DNA of 23,331 nucleotides from an uncultured Oscillospiraceae bacterium (GCA_900756495.1 CAAEKI010000303.1:1-23331); one strand, 5' to 3'; positions 1 to 7,217 are shown, numbered from the stretch's first letter. Translations and numbers: made by a program. The notes: generated from the letters alone by a model not told the origin.

Positions 1-488
1 ACATAGGGCAGGCAGAGATCACACAGCATCCCCATAGAGGCGACTGCCCGGGATACAGCGAAGTCAAATGAATCGCGAAAGCCGCTCACAAATGCCTGCT
101 CTTCAGCCCTGGCGTGAAGGCAGGTGACCCCCTGTACCCCCAGCTGTTCACAGAGGGCAGCCAGCCAGTTAATCCGCTTGCCGAGGCTGTCCAACAGTGT
201 CAGATGCAGGGTGGGCTCCAGAATTCTCAATGGTAGGCCGGGAAAACCGGCGCCGGTTCCCACATCAATGAGGGATTTTCCGGCCATGGAAATGCCGGGG
301 AGGGTGAGCAGGGCCGCTGAGTCAAGAAAATGGAGCGCGGCCACCTGGGCGGGGTCTGTAATTGCAGTCAGGTTCATAACTTGGTTTTGCTCCAGCAAGA
401 GACGGCCATATTCGGCCAGTACAGTATCCGCATTATCTGGAGGAGTCAGCCCCAGAATGGAAAGCCCTGTTGTAATCTGGTCTTTCAT
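1..488 (-). CDS. rsmG: 16S rRNA (guanine-N7) methyltransferase RsmG, 3' end off the window
   Basis: Methylates N7 of a guanine in the 530 loop of 16S rRNA using S-adenosylmethionine (family knowledge). About 162 N-terminal residues are visible. They contain the family pattern in order: NLT near residue 40, HFLDS near 53, the SAM-binding glycine-rich loop DVGTGAGFPGLPL near 75-87, LLDSLGKR near 97-104, and SRAVA near residue 147. The ATG at 486-488 follows an AGGAGG ribosome site at a good distance, so the start is firm. It lies 10 bp downstream of the small membrane protein gene and is probably cotranscribed with mscL. In Bacillus rsmG sits directly before noc; here it is at the far end of the same-strand cluster. 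The stop codon lies beyond base 1. Confidence 0.93.
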   Translation of the reverse strand, partial: MKDQITTGLSILGLTPPDNADTVLAEYGRLLLEQNQVMNLTAITDPAQVAALHFLDSAALLTLPGISMAGKSLIDVGTGAGFPGLPLRILEPTLHLTLLDSLGKRINWLAALCEQLGVQGVTCLHARAEEQAFVSGFRDSFDFAVSRAVASMGMLCDLCLPY

Positions 489-498
489 GGCGCTCCTC

Positions 499-849
499 CT
501 ACGGCTGTTGGGCGATCAGGGCTATCATACCCAGTGCCAGGTTGATCATGCAGGCCGCAGCGGCAGTAATGCCCAAAATGAGCATAGACCCCCGGTGGTC
601 AGCTTTAAAGCGCAGGAAGGATAGCACGGACAGTGCGCCGCAGGCTGGGAAGAGCATGATGCCGGGTGCACCGCGCAGCGGGAAACCAGTGGCCAAATTG
701 TAGGTGGTGAGTGCTACAATAATGACCATGTAGACTACGCCCATCCAGGCCAGGGTTCGTTTGACAGGGCTGGCGGGAACATAGGGCTCCTCCTGTACTT
801 CAGGATGCTTTTCGGGAAGATGGTCAGGGGAATGTTGAGGATCAGACAT
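499..849 (-). CDS. small three-helix membrane protein of unknown function
   Basis: A 116-residue protein I do not recognise. The first 30 residues are polar, acidic and proline-rich and look disordered. Three hydrophobic stretches follow at about 33-53, 62-80 and 88-113, with a short basic loop (RFKADHRG) between the second and third. The ATG begins on the base after the mscL stop (TAA then ATG), so translation is very likely coupled to mscL, and rsmG starts 10 bp downstream. The 0-bp junction suggests a role linked to membrane tension, osmotic response or envelope assembly, but that rests on position alone. Confidence 0.8.
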   Translation of the reverse strand: MSDPQHSPDHLPEKHPEVQEEPYVPASPVKRTLAWMGVVYMVIIVALTTYNLATGFPLRGAPGIMLFPACGALSVLSFLRFKADHRGSMLILGITAAAACMINLALGMIALIAQQP

Positions 850-1299
850 TTATGCTTTCTCCTTCAGCAAATCGCGGATTTCGGTGAGAAGCAGTTCCTC
901 TTTAGAGGGTTCCGGGGGTGCAGGTGGGGGAGCGGCAGGTTCTTCACGTTTGCGGTGAAAGGAGTTTAATATCTTTATAATACAGAAAACGGCAAAAGCA
1001 ATGATGAGGAAGTCGAGTATGGTGGACAAAAAGGTCCCGAAATTGAGTGTGACCGCAGCCGAGAGTTCTTCCCCGTTTTCTATGACCGCCTGCTTTAGCA
1101 CAAGTTTCCAGTTGGTAAAGTCAATGCCGCCAATGAGCATGGAGATGGCGGGCATGATGATGTCATTGACCAGAGAAGTTGAAATTTTGCCGAAAGCACC
1201 GCCGATAATGACGCCGACGGCCATATCCACGACATTTCCCCGGGCAATAAATTGCTTGAATTCGGCAATAAATCCTTTTCCTTTTTCTGTTACAGACAT
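850..1299 (-). CDS. mscL: large-conductance mechanosensitive channel MscL
   Basis: Pentameric inner-membrane channel that opens under membrane tension to release solutes on hypo-osmotic shock (family knowledge). The 149-residue protein has the typical N-terminal amphipathic helix ([24 protein letters not shown]), a pore-lining first helix at about 22-48, an extracellular loop at about 57-85, a second helix at about 88-112 and the C-terminal bundle ending in [11 protein letters not shown]. The linker [13 protein letters not shown] before the bundle is longer and more proline-rich than in E. coli. The start is set by GAGGAGG upstream of the ATG at 1297-1299. It is followed without a gap by a small membrane protein gene. 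Confidence 0.96.
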   Translation of the reverse strand: MSVTEKGKGFIAEFKQFIARGNVVDMAVGVIIGGAFGKISTSLVNDIIMPAISMLIGGIDFTNWKLVLKQAVIENGEELSAAVTLNFGTFLSTILDFLIIAFAVFCIIKILNSFHRKREEPAAPPPAPPEPSKEELLLTEIRDLLKEKA

Positions 1300-1349
1300 G
1301 AATAAAGGCCTCCTCTATAATTTTAGTTTCGCGGAGCTGGCACATGGGC

Positions 1350-1643
1350 TCAGGTCAGGATAAGGCGAAACAGTCCCGCTTCGGCTTCTACCACGGCAGT
1401 GTCATGGAAGATGGGATATACGGTGAGCGCGCTATCCAGAAATCAGGTGGGGGCGTCATAGTCGGGCAGAAAGTATTCGCCAAAGGGCTGGGCAAGTGTT
1501 CCAGAGGTATTCATAACACCAGCTTGCCAAGTATATTTGTACCGGATGTCTCTCGGAAATGTATCGGCTGTGTAGCGCTGTCCTACCACGGCGTCCCCTC
1601 CGAAATCGTTTTGGCTGCGGGATGGGAGGCGGCCGTTCCTTTC
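1350..1643 (-). pseudogene. probable decayed gene fragment between serS and mscL
   Basis: The 372 bp between serS and mscL hold no intact gene. One minus-strand frame reads as protein-like sequence for 97 codons, broken by a single TGA at 1443-1445. The upstream part includes DFGGDAVVGQRYTAD and QPFGEYFLPDYDAPT; the part after the TGA includes LTVYPIFHDTAVVEAEAG. A TAG at 1644-1646 bounds it upstream, no ATG with a ribosome site lies at the 5' side, and it ends at TGA 1350-1352. I read this as the 3' remnant of a lost gene in the same orientation as its neighbours. The opposite strand is also open for 101 codons (1344-1649), but that translation looks less protein-like. I do not recognise the family. 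Confidence 0.4.
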
Positions 1644-1671
1644 CTATAAGCTGTGTCTGTCAGATGCGACG

Positions 1672-2976
1672 CTATTTTTTTGGGATTAGGATCTCTTTGC
1701 CGCCCATATATGGCTGAAGTACTTTGGGAATTTTAACACTGCCGTCGGCCTGGAGATTGTTCTCCAACAGTGCAATCAGCATGCGAGGCGGAGCTACACA
1801 GGTATTATTAAGCGTATGCGCCAAATAATTTTTGCCGTCTGCGCCGCGATAGCGGATTTTCAGGCGGCGAGCCTGCGCGTCTCCCAGATTGGAGCAGGAA
1901 CAGACCTCAAAGTATTTTTTCTGGCGGGGGCTCCAGGCCTCAATGTCGCACGATTTAACTTTCAGGTCAGCCAAGTCGCCGGAGCAGCACTCCAGTTGAC
2001 GGACAGGGATGTCGAAGTTTCGGAAGAGTTCTACCGAGTAGCGCCACATCTTCTCATACCAATCGCTGGAATCCTCGGGCTTGCAGACGACAATCATCTC
2101 CTGCTTTTCAAATTGGTGAATGCGGTAGACGCCGCGCTCTTCAATGCCGTGAGAGCCTTTTTCTTTGCGGAAGCAGGGGGAGTAGGAGGTGAGCGTCTGC
2201 GGGAGCTTGTCCTCGGGCAGAATTTGGTCAATAAAGCGCCCGATCATAGAGTGTTCGCTTGTGCCGATGAGGTAGAGGTCTTCGCCCTCTATTTTATACA
2301 TCATCCCGTCCATGTCGGTCTGACTCATGACGCCCTCCACTACGTTCCCGTGGATCATGAACGGGGGAATGCAGTAGGTGAAGCCTTTGTCAATCATAAA
2401 ATCCCGCCCATAGGCCAGGACAGCCTCGTGGAGGCGGGCAATGTCGCCCAGCAGGTAGTAGAAGCCGGAACCGGATACGCGGCCGGCGGCATCCATATCA
2501 ATGCCGTCAAAGGACTCCATAATGTCGGTATGATAGGGAATTTCATAGTCGGGCACCAGCGGCTCGCCAAAGCGTTCCACTTCAACGTTGCAGGAGTCGT
2601 CGGGGCCCAGAGGTACCGTCGGGTCGATTATCTGGGGAATAACCAGCAAAATCTTGCGGATCTCATCAGCTAATTCCGCCTCCCGGGCTTCCAGCTGTGC
2701 CAGTCGGTCGGCGTTGGCCTTTACTTGGGCTTTGGCGGCTTCGGCTTCAGTGAGTTTGGCCGGGTCCTTCTTGGCCTGACCCATCAGGATGCCGACTTGT
2801 TTGGAGAGTGTGTTGCGGGCGGTGCGCAGATCCTGGGCTTCTTGTATGGTATCCCGGTTTTCTCGATCCAGTTCGAGCACCTTGTCTACCAGTGGGAGTT
2901 TTTCTTCCTGAAATTTTTTGCGTATGTTTTCTTTGACGACATCGGGGTTTTCCCGGATAAACTTAATATCGAGCAT
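1672..2976 (-). CDS. serS: seryl-tRNA synthetase
   Basis: Charges tRNA-Ser (and tRNA-Sec) with serine in the cytoplasm. At 434 residues it has normal length. The N-terminal tRNA-binding coiled-coil arm spans about 27-110. The class II catalytic core follows, with TSE at 239-241 in the place of the usual TAE, motif 2 from FRKEKGS (269-275) through RIHQFEKQE, and motif 3 around HTLNNTCVAPPRMLIALLEN with the invariant arginine at 398. The motif 3 wording (NNT.VAPPR rather than NGSGLAVGR) matches, from memory, a SerRS subgroup common in Clostridia and is not a sign of inactivation. Start ATG 2974-2976 with GAGGTG upstream. A parS site lies in the short upstream gap. I see no T-box leader. Confidence 0.95.
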   Translation of the reverse strand: MLDIKFIRENPDVVKENIRKKFQEEKLPLVDKVLELDRENRDTIQEAQDLRTARNTLSKQVGILMGQAKKDPAKLTEAEAAKAQVKANADRLAQLEAREAELADEIRKILLVIPQIIDPTVPLGPDDSCNVEVERFGEPLVPDYEIPYHTDIMESFDGIDMDAAGRVSGSGFYYLLGDIARLHEAVLAYGRDFMIDKGFTYCIPPFMIHGNVVEGVMSQTDMDGMMYKIEGEDLYLIGTSEHSMIGRFIDQILPEDKLPQTLTSYSPCFRKEKGSHGIEERGVYRIHQFEKQEMIVVCKPEDSSDWYEKMWRYSVELFRNFDIPVRQLECCSGDLADLKVKSCDIEAWSPRQKKYFEVCSCSNLGDAQARRLKIRYRGADGKNYLAHTLNNTCVAPPRMLIALLENNLQADGSVKIPKVLQPYMGGKEILIPKK

Positions 2977-3011
2977 AGCAGTACACCTCGTTTTGTATTG
3001 TTGGAATGTCT

Positions 3012-3029
3012 ATGTTTCACGTGAAACAT
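3012..3029. other. parS: parS centromere site 1
   Basis: Contains TGTTTCACGTGAAACA at 3013-3028, a perfect palindrome identical to the classical Firmicutes parS consensus, extended by A/T to 18 bp. It sits in the gap between the coiled-coil gene stop and the serS start. ParB loads here and spreads as a CTP-dependent clamp (family knowledge). No T tract follows, so this copy is not a terminator. Confidence 0.93.
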
Positions 3030-3033
3030 CATA

Positions 3034-3585
3034 TCAGTTGAGCGCTTCGTAGATTTCTTGGTAGCGATCATAGGGTGAGAACCGGTCCGTATCTGTGGCG
3101 CTCTCCTTGGGAAGATACGCAGTTAAGCGGCCATTTTCCAGAGATGCTATCAGTTCCCGGCAGAGGGAATAGCGGCCCCGCACATAGGCCTCGTCGATTT
3201 GCCAGAAAAAATCCATGGCCTGCGCGGTCAAGTTGGCCTCGCGAACAGCTTCCGCAGCGGCGTCCTGTGCCCTCTCTGCCTCAGACTGTGCATCGGCAAG
3301 CTGTCGCTCCAGATCAGTGAGCTGCGCCTCAAGCGTTTCGTTTTCTGCCTTGAGTTGGTCTCGCTCCTGGAGTATCTGGGTCAGCGTCTGTACAGCTGAA
3401 TTTGAGGTCTGCTCCAGATTGTCTCTGTCCCGCTGTTGAGCAAAGTAAGACATAAGGAGGAGCAGGAAGGCTGCGGCAAAAAGGATAACCAGATAGAATA
3501 GAACAGAATTTCTTTTGTGTGGGCGTTCATGCTCTGCGTCGTGCTGGAGCCGCCCCTGCTCGTGCTTTTCCTGCTCTGTACTCAA
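3034..3585 (-). CDS. membrane-anchored coiled-coil protein coupled to parB
   Basis: A 183-residue protein of unknown function. A polar, His/Glu-rich N-terminus (1-26) is followed by one transmembrane helix at about 27-48. A long heptad-like, Glu/Gln/Leu/Ala-rich coiled coil covers about 52-120, and a small C-terminal domain ends the protein (FFWQIDEAYVRGRYSLCREL, then a PYDRYQEIYEAL tail). The topology predicts the coiled coil outside the membrane if the basic KR before the helix is inside. Translation probably starts at TTG 3583-3585, overlapping the parB stop as TTGA, with GGGAGG about 9 nt upstream, so it is coupled to parB. No ATG fits before the transmembrane helix. The overall shape recalls FtsB/FtsL/DivIC-type division proteins, but there is no sequence proof. 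Confidence 0.82.
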   Translation of the reverse strand: MSTEQEKHEQGRLQHDAEHERPHKRNSVLFYLVILFAAAFLLLLMSYFAQQRDRDNLEQTSNSAVQTLTQILQERDQLKAENETLEAQLTDLERQLADAQSEAERAQDAAAEAVREANLTAQAMDFFWQIDEAYVRGRYSLCRELIASLENGRLTAYLPKESATDTDRFSPYDRYQEIYEALN

Positions 3586-4487
3586 TTCCCTGAGCCTCCC
3601 TTCGGGGGAGAAACAATTTGGCCTTCGAGACGGTCCAGAAGCTCCGTCAAGTCGTCGTCACCGTAAAACTCAATTTCTAGCTTTCCCTTTTTAGTGCCTG
3701 CGGAAATGGTAATTTTGCGTCCCCACTGGCTGGAGAGATTTTTTGCTGCGGCGTCGCGATACAGCTTCATGGGGTCGGTCTGACGGCCTTGATCCTGCCC
3801 GACAGACGTCTGCTCTTGGTCCGCAAGCCGTTTTGACAGAGCTTCGGTCTGCCGAACAGAGAGATCTTCAGCCACTACCTTTTTAGCTAACTTTATCTGC
3901 AACTCTGAATCGGGAAGGGAGAGAATGGCCCGTGCATGGCCGGCTGAGAGCTGACCGTTTTCCAGTAAACTGCAGATCTCCTGAGGCAGGGCGAGCAATC
4001 GCAGTGCGTTGGCGATAGCGGGACGGGATTTGCCGACTCTCTGGGCGACTTCTTCTTGAGTAAGCCCATATTCCTCCATTAAGACTTTAAAGCCAGCGGC
4101 TTCCTCAATAGGATTGAGGTCCTCACGCTGAAGATTTTCAATGAGTCCGATTTCCATTACTTTACGGTCATCGGCCTCGATAATGACGGCAGGTATTTCG
4201 GTAAGTCCCGCCAATTTGGCTGCCCGCCAGCGCCGCTCACCGGCAATAATTTGATAATACCCCGAGGAGAGCCGCCGGACAGTCAAAGGTTGAATAATGC
4301 CGTGCAGACGGACAGAGTCGGCCAAGTCCTGAAGCGCTTCATCCTCAAAACGTTTTCGAGGCTGCCTCAGCCCAGGTTCCACTTGTGAAATGGGGAGTGA
4401 GAGCGAGCCGCCCTCCTGAGTTTGGAGCGCTACATCGCCGAGCAGTGCGCCCAGGCCTTTGCCCAGGCCGCGATCTTTACCAGCCAT
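3582..4487 (-). CDS. parB: chromosome partitioning protein ParB (Spo0J)
   Basis: CTP-dependent DNA clamp that binds parS, spreads and recruits SMC to origin-proximal DNA. Its 301 residues have normal length. The N-terminus GLGKGLGALLGD is the ParA-stimulating tail. The CTPase/ParB-N domain has QPRKRFEDE (42-50) and GERRWRAAKLAG (83-94), followed by ENLQRE (117-122). The helix-turn-helix parS-binding domain runs about 142-190 (TQEEVAQRVGKSRPAIANALRLL, then SAGHARAIL). The C-terminal dimerisation domain lies about 256-290. I chose ATG 4485-4487, 4 bp after the parA stop; the frame is open further upstream, but that part is antisense-like to parA and unrelated to ParB. Cotranscribed with parA. 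Confidence 0.95.
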   Translation of the reverse strand: MAGKDRGLGKGLGALLGDVALQTQEGGSLSLPISQVEPGLRQPRKRFEDEALQDLADSVRLHGIIQPLTVRRLSSGYYQIIAGERRWRAAKLAGLTEIPAVIIEADDRKVMEIGLIENLQREDLNPIEEAAGFKVLMEEYGLTQEEVAQRVGKSRPAIANALRLLALPQEICSLLENGQLSAGHARAILSLPDSELQIKLAKKVVAEDLSVRQTEALSKRLADQEQTSVGQDQGRQTDPMKLYRDAAAKNLSSQWGRKITISAGTKKGKLEIEFYGDDDLTELLDRLEGQIVSPPKGGSGN

Positions 4488-4491
4488 AGAA

Positions 4492-5265
4492 TTACACCTT
4501 TCCAACCGGCACGTTATGTGCCTTAAACTCCTGTGCCAGGGCGATATAGGCCTCGGCGCCCCGAGAAAGCGCGTCATAGGCCAAAACCGGTTTGCCGTGG
4601 CTGGGAGCCTCTGATAGCCGTACATTCCGGGGAATAACGGTTGCATAGACCTGGCCTGGGAAGTGACGCTTGACCTCCTCGGCAACCTGGAGAGATAGAT
4701 TGGTTCGCCCATCATACATGGTGAGTACGACGCCTTCCAAGGCGATATTGGGATTCAGAGATTTTTTTACAATGCGGATGGTAGAGAGCAGGTCAGAGAG
4801 CCCCTCCAGGGCATAGTACTCGCACTGGACAGGTACCAGCACCGTGTCCGCTGCGCATAGTGCGTTGAGGGTCAACAATTCCAAAGAAGGGGGGCAGTCT
4901 ACAAAAATGAAATCGTAGTTTGCCGATACCAGTGAAAGAGCGTCTTTCAGTAAGTATTCCCGACGTGCCATGCCAATCATCTCCACAGTTGCGCCGGCCA
5001 GGGATTTATGAGCAGGGATCACGTCCCCGTAAGGGGTTGTTACAATGGCTTTGGCGGGGTCGGCGCCATTAATCAGCACATCATAGATGTTGGGAGAAGC
5101 TGTTGTCTTGTCCACGCCAAGGCCGGAAGTAGTGTTGGCCTGAGGGTCAAAATCGCATACAAGAATACGGGCATCCAGGCTCCGAAGGGCGGCAGCCAGG
5201 TTTACACAGGTTGTAGTTTTGCCTACTCCGCCCTTTTGATTCACAATTGCAATGGTCTTTGACAT
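4492..5265 (-). CDS. parA: chromosome partitioning ATPase ParA (Soj)
   Basis: Deviant Walker ATPase that dimerises on nucleoid DNA with ATP and, with ParB, directs origin segregation; in sporulating bacteria Soj also modulates DnaA. Its 257 residues match the family. The Walker A motif KGGVGKTT is at 11-18 and carries the signature lysine. DFDPQANTT follows near 38-46, Walker B FIFVDCPPS follows, and VIPRNVRLSEAPSHGKP forms the usual C-terminal signature. I chose ATG 5263-5265 (AGGCAGGTG upstream). The frame stays open to 5379, but that extension translates the parS/terminator palindrome (VSRETSR) and lies upstream of the promoter. Followed 4 bp later by parB. Confidence 0.95.
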   Translation of the reverse strand: MSKTIAIVNQKGGVGKTTTCVNLAAALRSLDARILVCDFDPQANTTSGLGVDKTTASPNIYDVLINGADPAKAIVTTPYGDVIPAHKSLAGATVEMIGMARREYLLKDALSLVSANYDFIFVDCPPSLELLTLNALCAADTVLVPVQCEYYALEGLSDLLSTIRIVKKSLNPNIALEGVVLTMYDGRTNLSLQVAEEVKRHFPGQVYATVIPRNVRLSEAPSHGKPVLAYDALSRGAEAYIALAQEFKAHNVPVGKV

Positions 5266-5304
5266 GTTACACCTGCCTTTTGATTGAGTCAACGGGCAAG
5301 AAAC

Positions 5305-5333
5305 ATTATAAAGCGGATGGACAAGCAATTCAA
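5305..5333 (-). promoter_or_regulatory. sigma-A promoter of parA-parB
   Basis: On the minus strand a -35 TTGAAT (5328-5333) is followed by a 17-bp spacer and a perfect -10 TATAAT (5305-5310). Transcription would start near 5298, about 33 nt before the parA ATG. It lies just downstream of the parS/terminator hairpin, so parAB has its own promoter, separated from noc. Confidence 0.82.
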
Positions 5334-5341
5334 GGGCTATA

Positions 5342-5377
5342 GAAAAAAAGCGCGATGTTTCACGTGAAACATCGCGC
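5342..5377 (-). terminator. parS: parS site 2 embedded in the noc terminator hairpin
   Basis: A 28-bp perfect palindrome at 5350-5377 has the parS core TGTTTCACGTGAAACA at 5356-5371. The core is flanked by GCGCGA and its complement TCGCGC. Read on the minus strand, a 12-bp stem with an ACGT loop is followed directly by seven T residues, the form of an intrinsic terminator. So the same bases can act as DNA centromere and as RNA terminator between noc and parAB. The hairpin is symmetrical, but the T tract exists only in the noc direction. Confidence 0.88.
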
Positions 5378-5403
5378 ATAAGGTACAGCGGCAGCCAATA
5401 ATA

Positions 5404-6228
5404 CTAATGCTGAGGAGCCTGTTTGGGAATCCGAATGGTAAGAAGGATGGCGTCTGCGGTCTCATGCCGATCGCAAGCTGCATTGACACCGGCAGACTTC
5501 ATCATGGTCAATCCCTTATTAACTGTATTCAAAAAGAGGCGCACATCCTTAATAATAAAAGTAGGCCGGTGACGGGATTTGGGGCCGGGAGGCAAAGCTG
5601 TCAAAAGAGATTCCACATATTTTTCTGTCATTGCAACAGTGAGCCCCTGTTCCGATACATAGGAGGCAGCCTGACGCACCCGATCCGGATCGTCCTCCAG
5701 CCGCAGCAGAGCTCTGGCATGCCGTTCAGTACATCCGTGATCACGCAGAAGGGAGAGGACGTCGGGCGGAAGTCGGAGCAGGCGCAGCTTATTGGCGATG
5801 GCCGACTGAGACTTCCCCAGTTTCCGGGCCGCCTCCTCCTGGGAAATACGATATGTACGAATCAACTCAGCAAGCGCAGTGGCCTCTTCCAAAAAGTCCA
5901 GATCTCTTCGCTGAAGATTTTCTACCAAAGCCAACAGAGCGGAGTTCTCATCATCGACGTGAACCAGGATGCAGGGTACCTCCGTCAGCCCTGCCAATCG
6001 GGAGGCGCGCAGCCGGCGCTCTCCGGAAATTAACTCATAGCGGCTGCCCGACCGCCGGACGGAAAGCGGCTGAAGAATTCCGTGGATTTTAATACTCTCA
6101 GCCAATTCGTCCAGACCGCCTTTATCAAAGGCGGTGCGGGGCTGGTGGGGGTTGGGAACAATACTGTCTGCCGGCAGAAAGAGCACCTTGTTACTTTCAA
6201 AAAGGCCCTTTTTACGCATAATACCCAT
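5404..6228 (-). CDS. noc: Noc-like nucleoid occlusion protein (ParB paralogue)
   Basis: A 274-residue CTP-binding ParB-family protein. Noc of Bacillus binds its own sites and blocks FtsZ assembly over the nucleoid. Features are VPNPHQPRT (24-32), the CTPase box GERRLRA (69-75), ENLQRRDL (103-110), the helix-turn-helix SQEEAARKLGKSQSAIANKL (129-148) and TERHARALL (167-175). The wording QSAIANKLRLLRLP and TERHARALL is closer to Noc than to Spo0J, and a distinct ParB lies two genes on. I chose ATG 6226-6228 because AAAGGAGG sits 8 nt upstream; GTG at 6232-6234 is too close to it. Only about 19 residues precede the ParB-N domain (MRKKGLFESNKVLF), so the membrane-binding amphipathic helix of Bacillus Noc is short or absent. 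Confidence 0.85.
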   Translation of the reverse strand: MGIMRKKGLFESNKVLFLPADSIVPNPHQPRTAFDKGGLDELAESIKIHGILQPLSVRRSGSRYELISGERRLRASRLAGLTEVPCILVHVDDENSALLALVENLQRRDLDFLEEATALAELIRTYRISQEEAARKLGKSQSAIANKLRLLRLPPDVLSLLRDHGCTERHARALLRLEDDPDRVRQAASYVSEQGLTVAMTEKYVESLLTALPPGPKSRHRPTFIIKDVRLFLNTVNKGLTMMKSAGVNAACDRHETADAILLTIRIPKQAPQH

Positions 6229-6267
6229 CGGCACTGCCTCCTTTGTAAAAATAACTTATTCAACCAT

Positions 6268-6276
6268 ATTTTACCA
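6268..6276 (-). promoter_or_regulatory. possible extended -10 promoter of noc
   Basis: On the minus strand TGG precedes TAAAAT, giving TGGTAAAAT, the extended -10 form, about 40 bp upstream of the noc start. The matching -35 position reads ACTTTT, which is poor, so this would depend on the TG extension. The surrounding 60 bp are AT-rich. Confidence 0.4.
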
Positions 6277-6339
6277 TACAATCGTACAAAAAAAGTCGAA
6301 TTGTGGGGGCTGGGAAATAAAAATTATTTGCCTGCAAAG

Positions 6340-6383
6340 GGCAAGGGCTTTCTCCGGGGCTATGCCCGGAGAAAGCCCTTGCC
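6340..6383 (-). terminator. long hairpin terminator overlapping the yitT 3' end
   Basis: A perfect 19-bp inverted repeat (6340-6358 and 6365-6383) with a 6-nt loop. The upstream arm (minus strand) encodes the last residues of the YitT protein, and its stop codon sits in the loop and stem. A T-rich but interrupted tract follows. It separates yitT from noc and is symmetrical enough to act in either direction. Confidence 0.65.
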
Positions 6384-7217
6384 AAAGATCTCACTGGAGT
6401 TTGTAATCAGCATAAATGCCGCGGGGTCGTGCTGTTTCAAATAACGGCGCAGAATAATTGCCTGACTCCTGGAAAGAGCGGTAAGGATTAACCAGTGACG
6501 CTCGTGTGTATAAGCGCCGCGCCCCTCCCATATGGTGGCGCCCCGGCCAAGACTATGGGTGATAAATGAGCAGATAGGCTCTGGGTTGGAGGTAATGACG
6601 ATAAAGCTCTTGCGGCGGTTTAAGGACTCTATGACACTGTCCACCAATACGGATTTAAGAACAAGCCCCAGAAGGGAAAAGAGGCCTGTTTCCACATCAA
6701 AGATAAAGAGGGCGGCACCGGCAATGATGACGTCAGAGAGCAGAAGGGCTTTGCCAACATCCATACCTGAAAACTTTTTCAGGATCATGGCGGCAATATC
6801 CGTGCCTCCAGTGGAAGAGTTGAGGTTAAAGAGGATGCCCGAGCCCAGAGCGGGAAGGATAACTGCGAAAAAAAGCTCCAGCATTTTTTGATCTGTGAGT
6901 GGGCCGGACAGCGGGCAGATCCACTCGAAGATCTGCACCAGGCCCGAGTAGAGAAGAGAACAATACACCGTCCGGAAGCCGAATCCCTTGTTGAGGACGG
7001 CAAAACCAAGGAAAAGAAATGCAATGTTTATGACACTGTTAAAAAAGGAAGGGCTCAGGGACGGGATTAACTGGCCCAGCAGAATGGCCAGACCGGAGAC
7101 GCCGCCCATGGAAAAGTGATTGGGAAACTTGAAAAAATAGACGCCTGCCGATACTAAGGCGGTTCCCAGGGACATAAACCAAAGGTCGCGAATGCCATTT
7201 TTCAGCTTGGATCCCAT
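6360..7217 (-). CDS. YitT family membrane protein (DUF161/DUF2179)
   Basis: A 285-residue integral membrane protein of the YitT family, whose transported substrate or exact role is not established. The N-terminal five- or six-helix domain covers about 13-195 and has the family patterns FPNHFSMGGVSGLAILLG (31-48) and LFNLNSSTGGTDIAAMIL (129-146). The C-terminal soluble DUF2179 domain (about 202-283) is a possible ligand-sensing module, with RGATIWEGRGAYT in it. Length is normal. ATG 7215-7217 has GGGAGC upstream. It is monocistronic in appearance, bounded by hairpin terminators on both sides. Confidence 0.9.
   Translation of the reverse strand: MGSKLKNGIRDLWFMSLGTALVSAGVYFFKFPNHFSMGGVSGLAILLGQLIPSLSPSFFNSVINIAFLFLGFAVLNKGFGFRTVYCSLLYSGLVQIFEWICPLSGPLTDQKMLELFFAVILPALGSGILFNLNSSTGGTDIAAMILKKFSGMDVGKALLLSDVIIAGAALFIFDVETGLFSLLGLVLKSVLVDSVIESLNRRKSFIVITSNPEPICSFITHSLGRGATIWEGRGAYTHERHWLILTALSRSQAIILRRYLKQHDPAAFMLITNSSEIFGKGFLRA

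Noticed and set aside
1344-1649. 101-codon plus-strand open frame between mscL and serS
   Set aside because: No ribosome site and no recognisable features; the minus strand of the same DNA reads more like protein, matching the direction of neighbours.
2977-3033. T-box leader before serS
   Set aside because: The gap is 57 bp, holds a parS site, and has no T-box sequence or room for the structure.
5266-5379. N-terminal extension of ParA in the same open frame
   Set aside because: It translates the parS/terminator palindrome (VSRETSR) and lies upstream of the -10/-35 promoter; the ParA family starts at MSKTIAIVNQKGG with a ribosome site.
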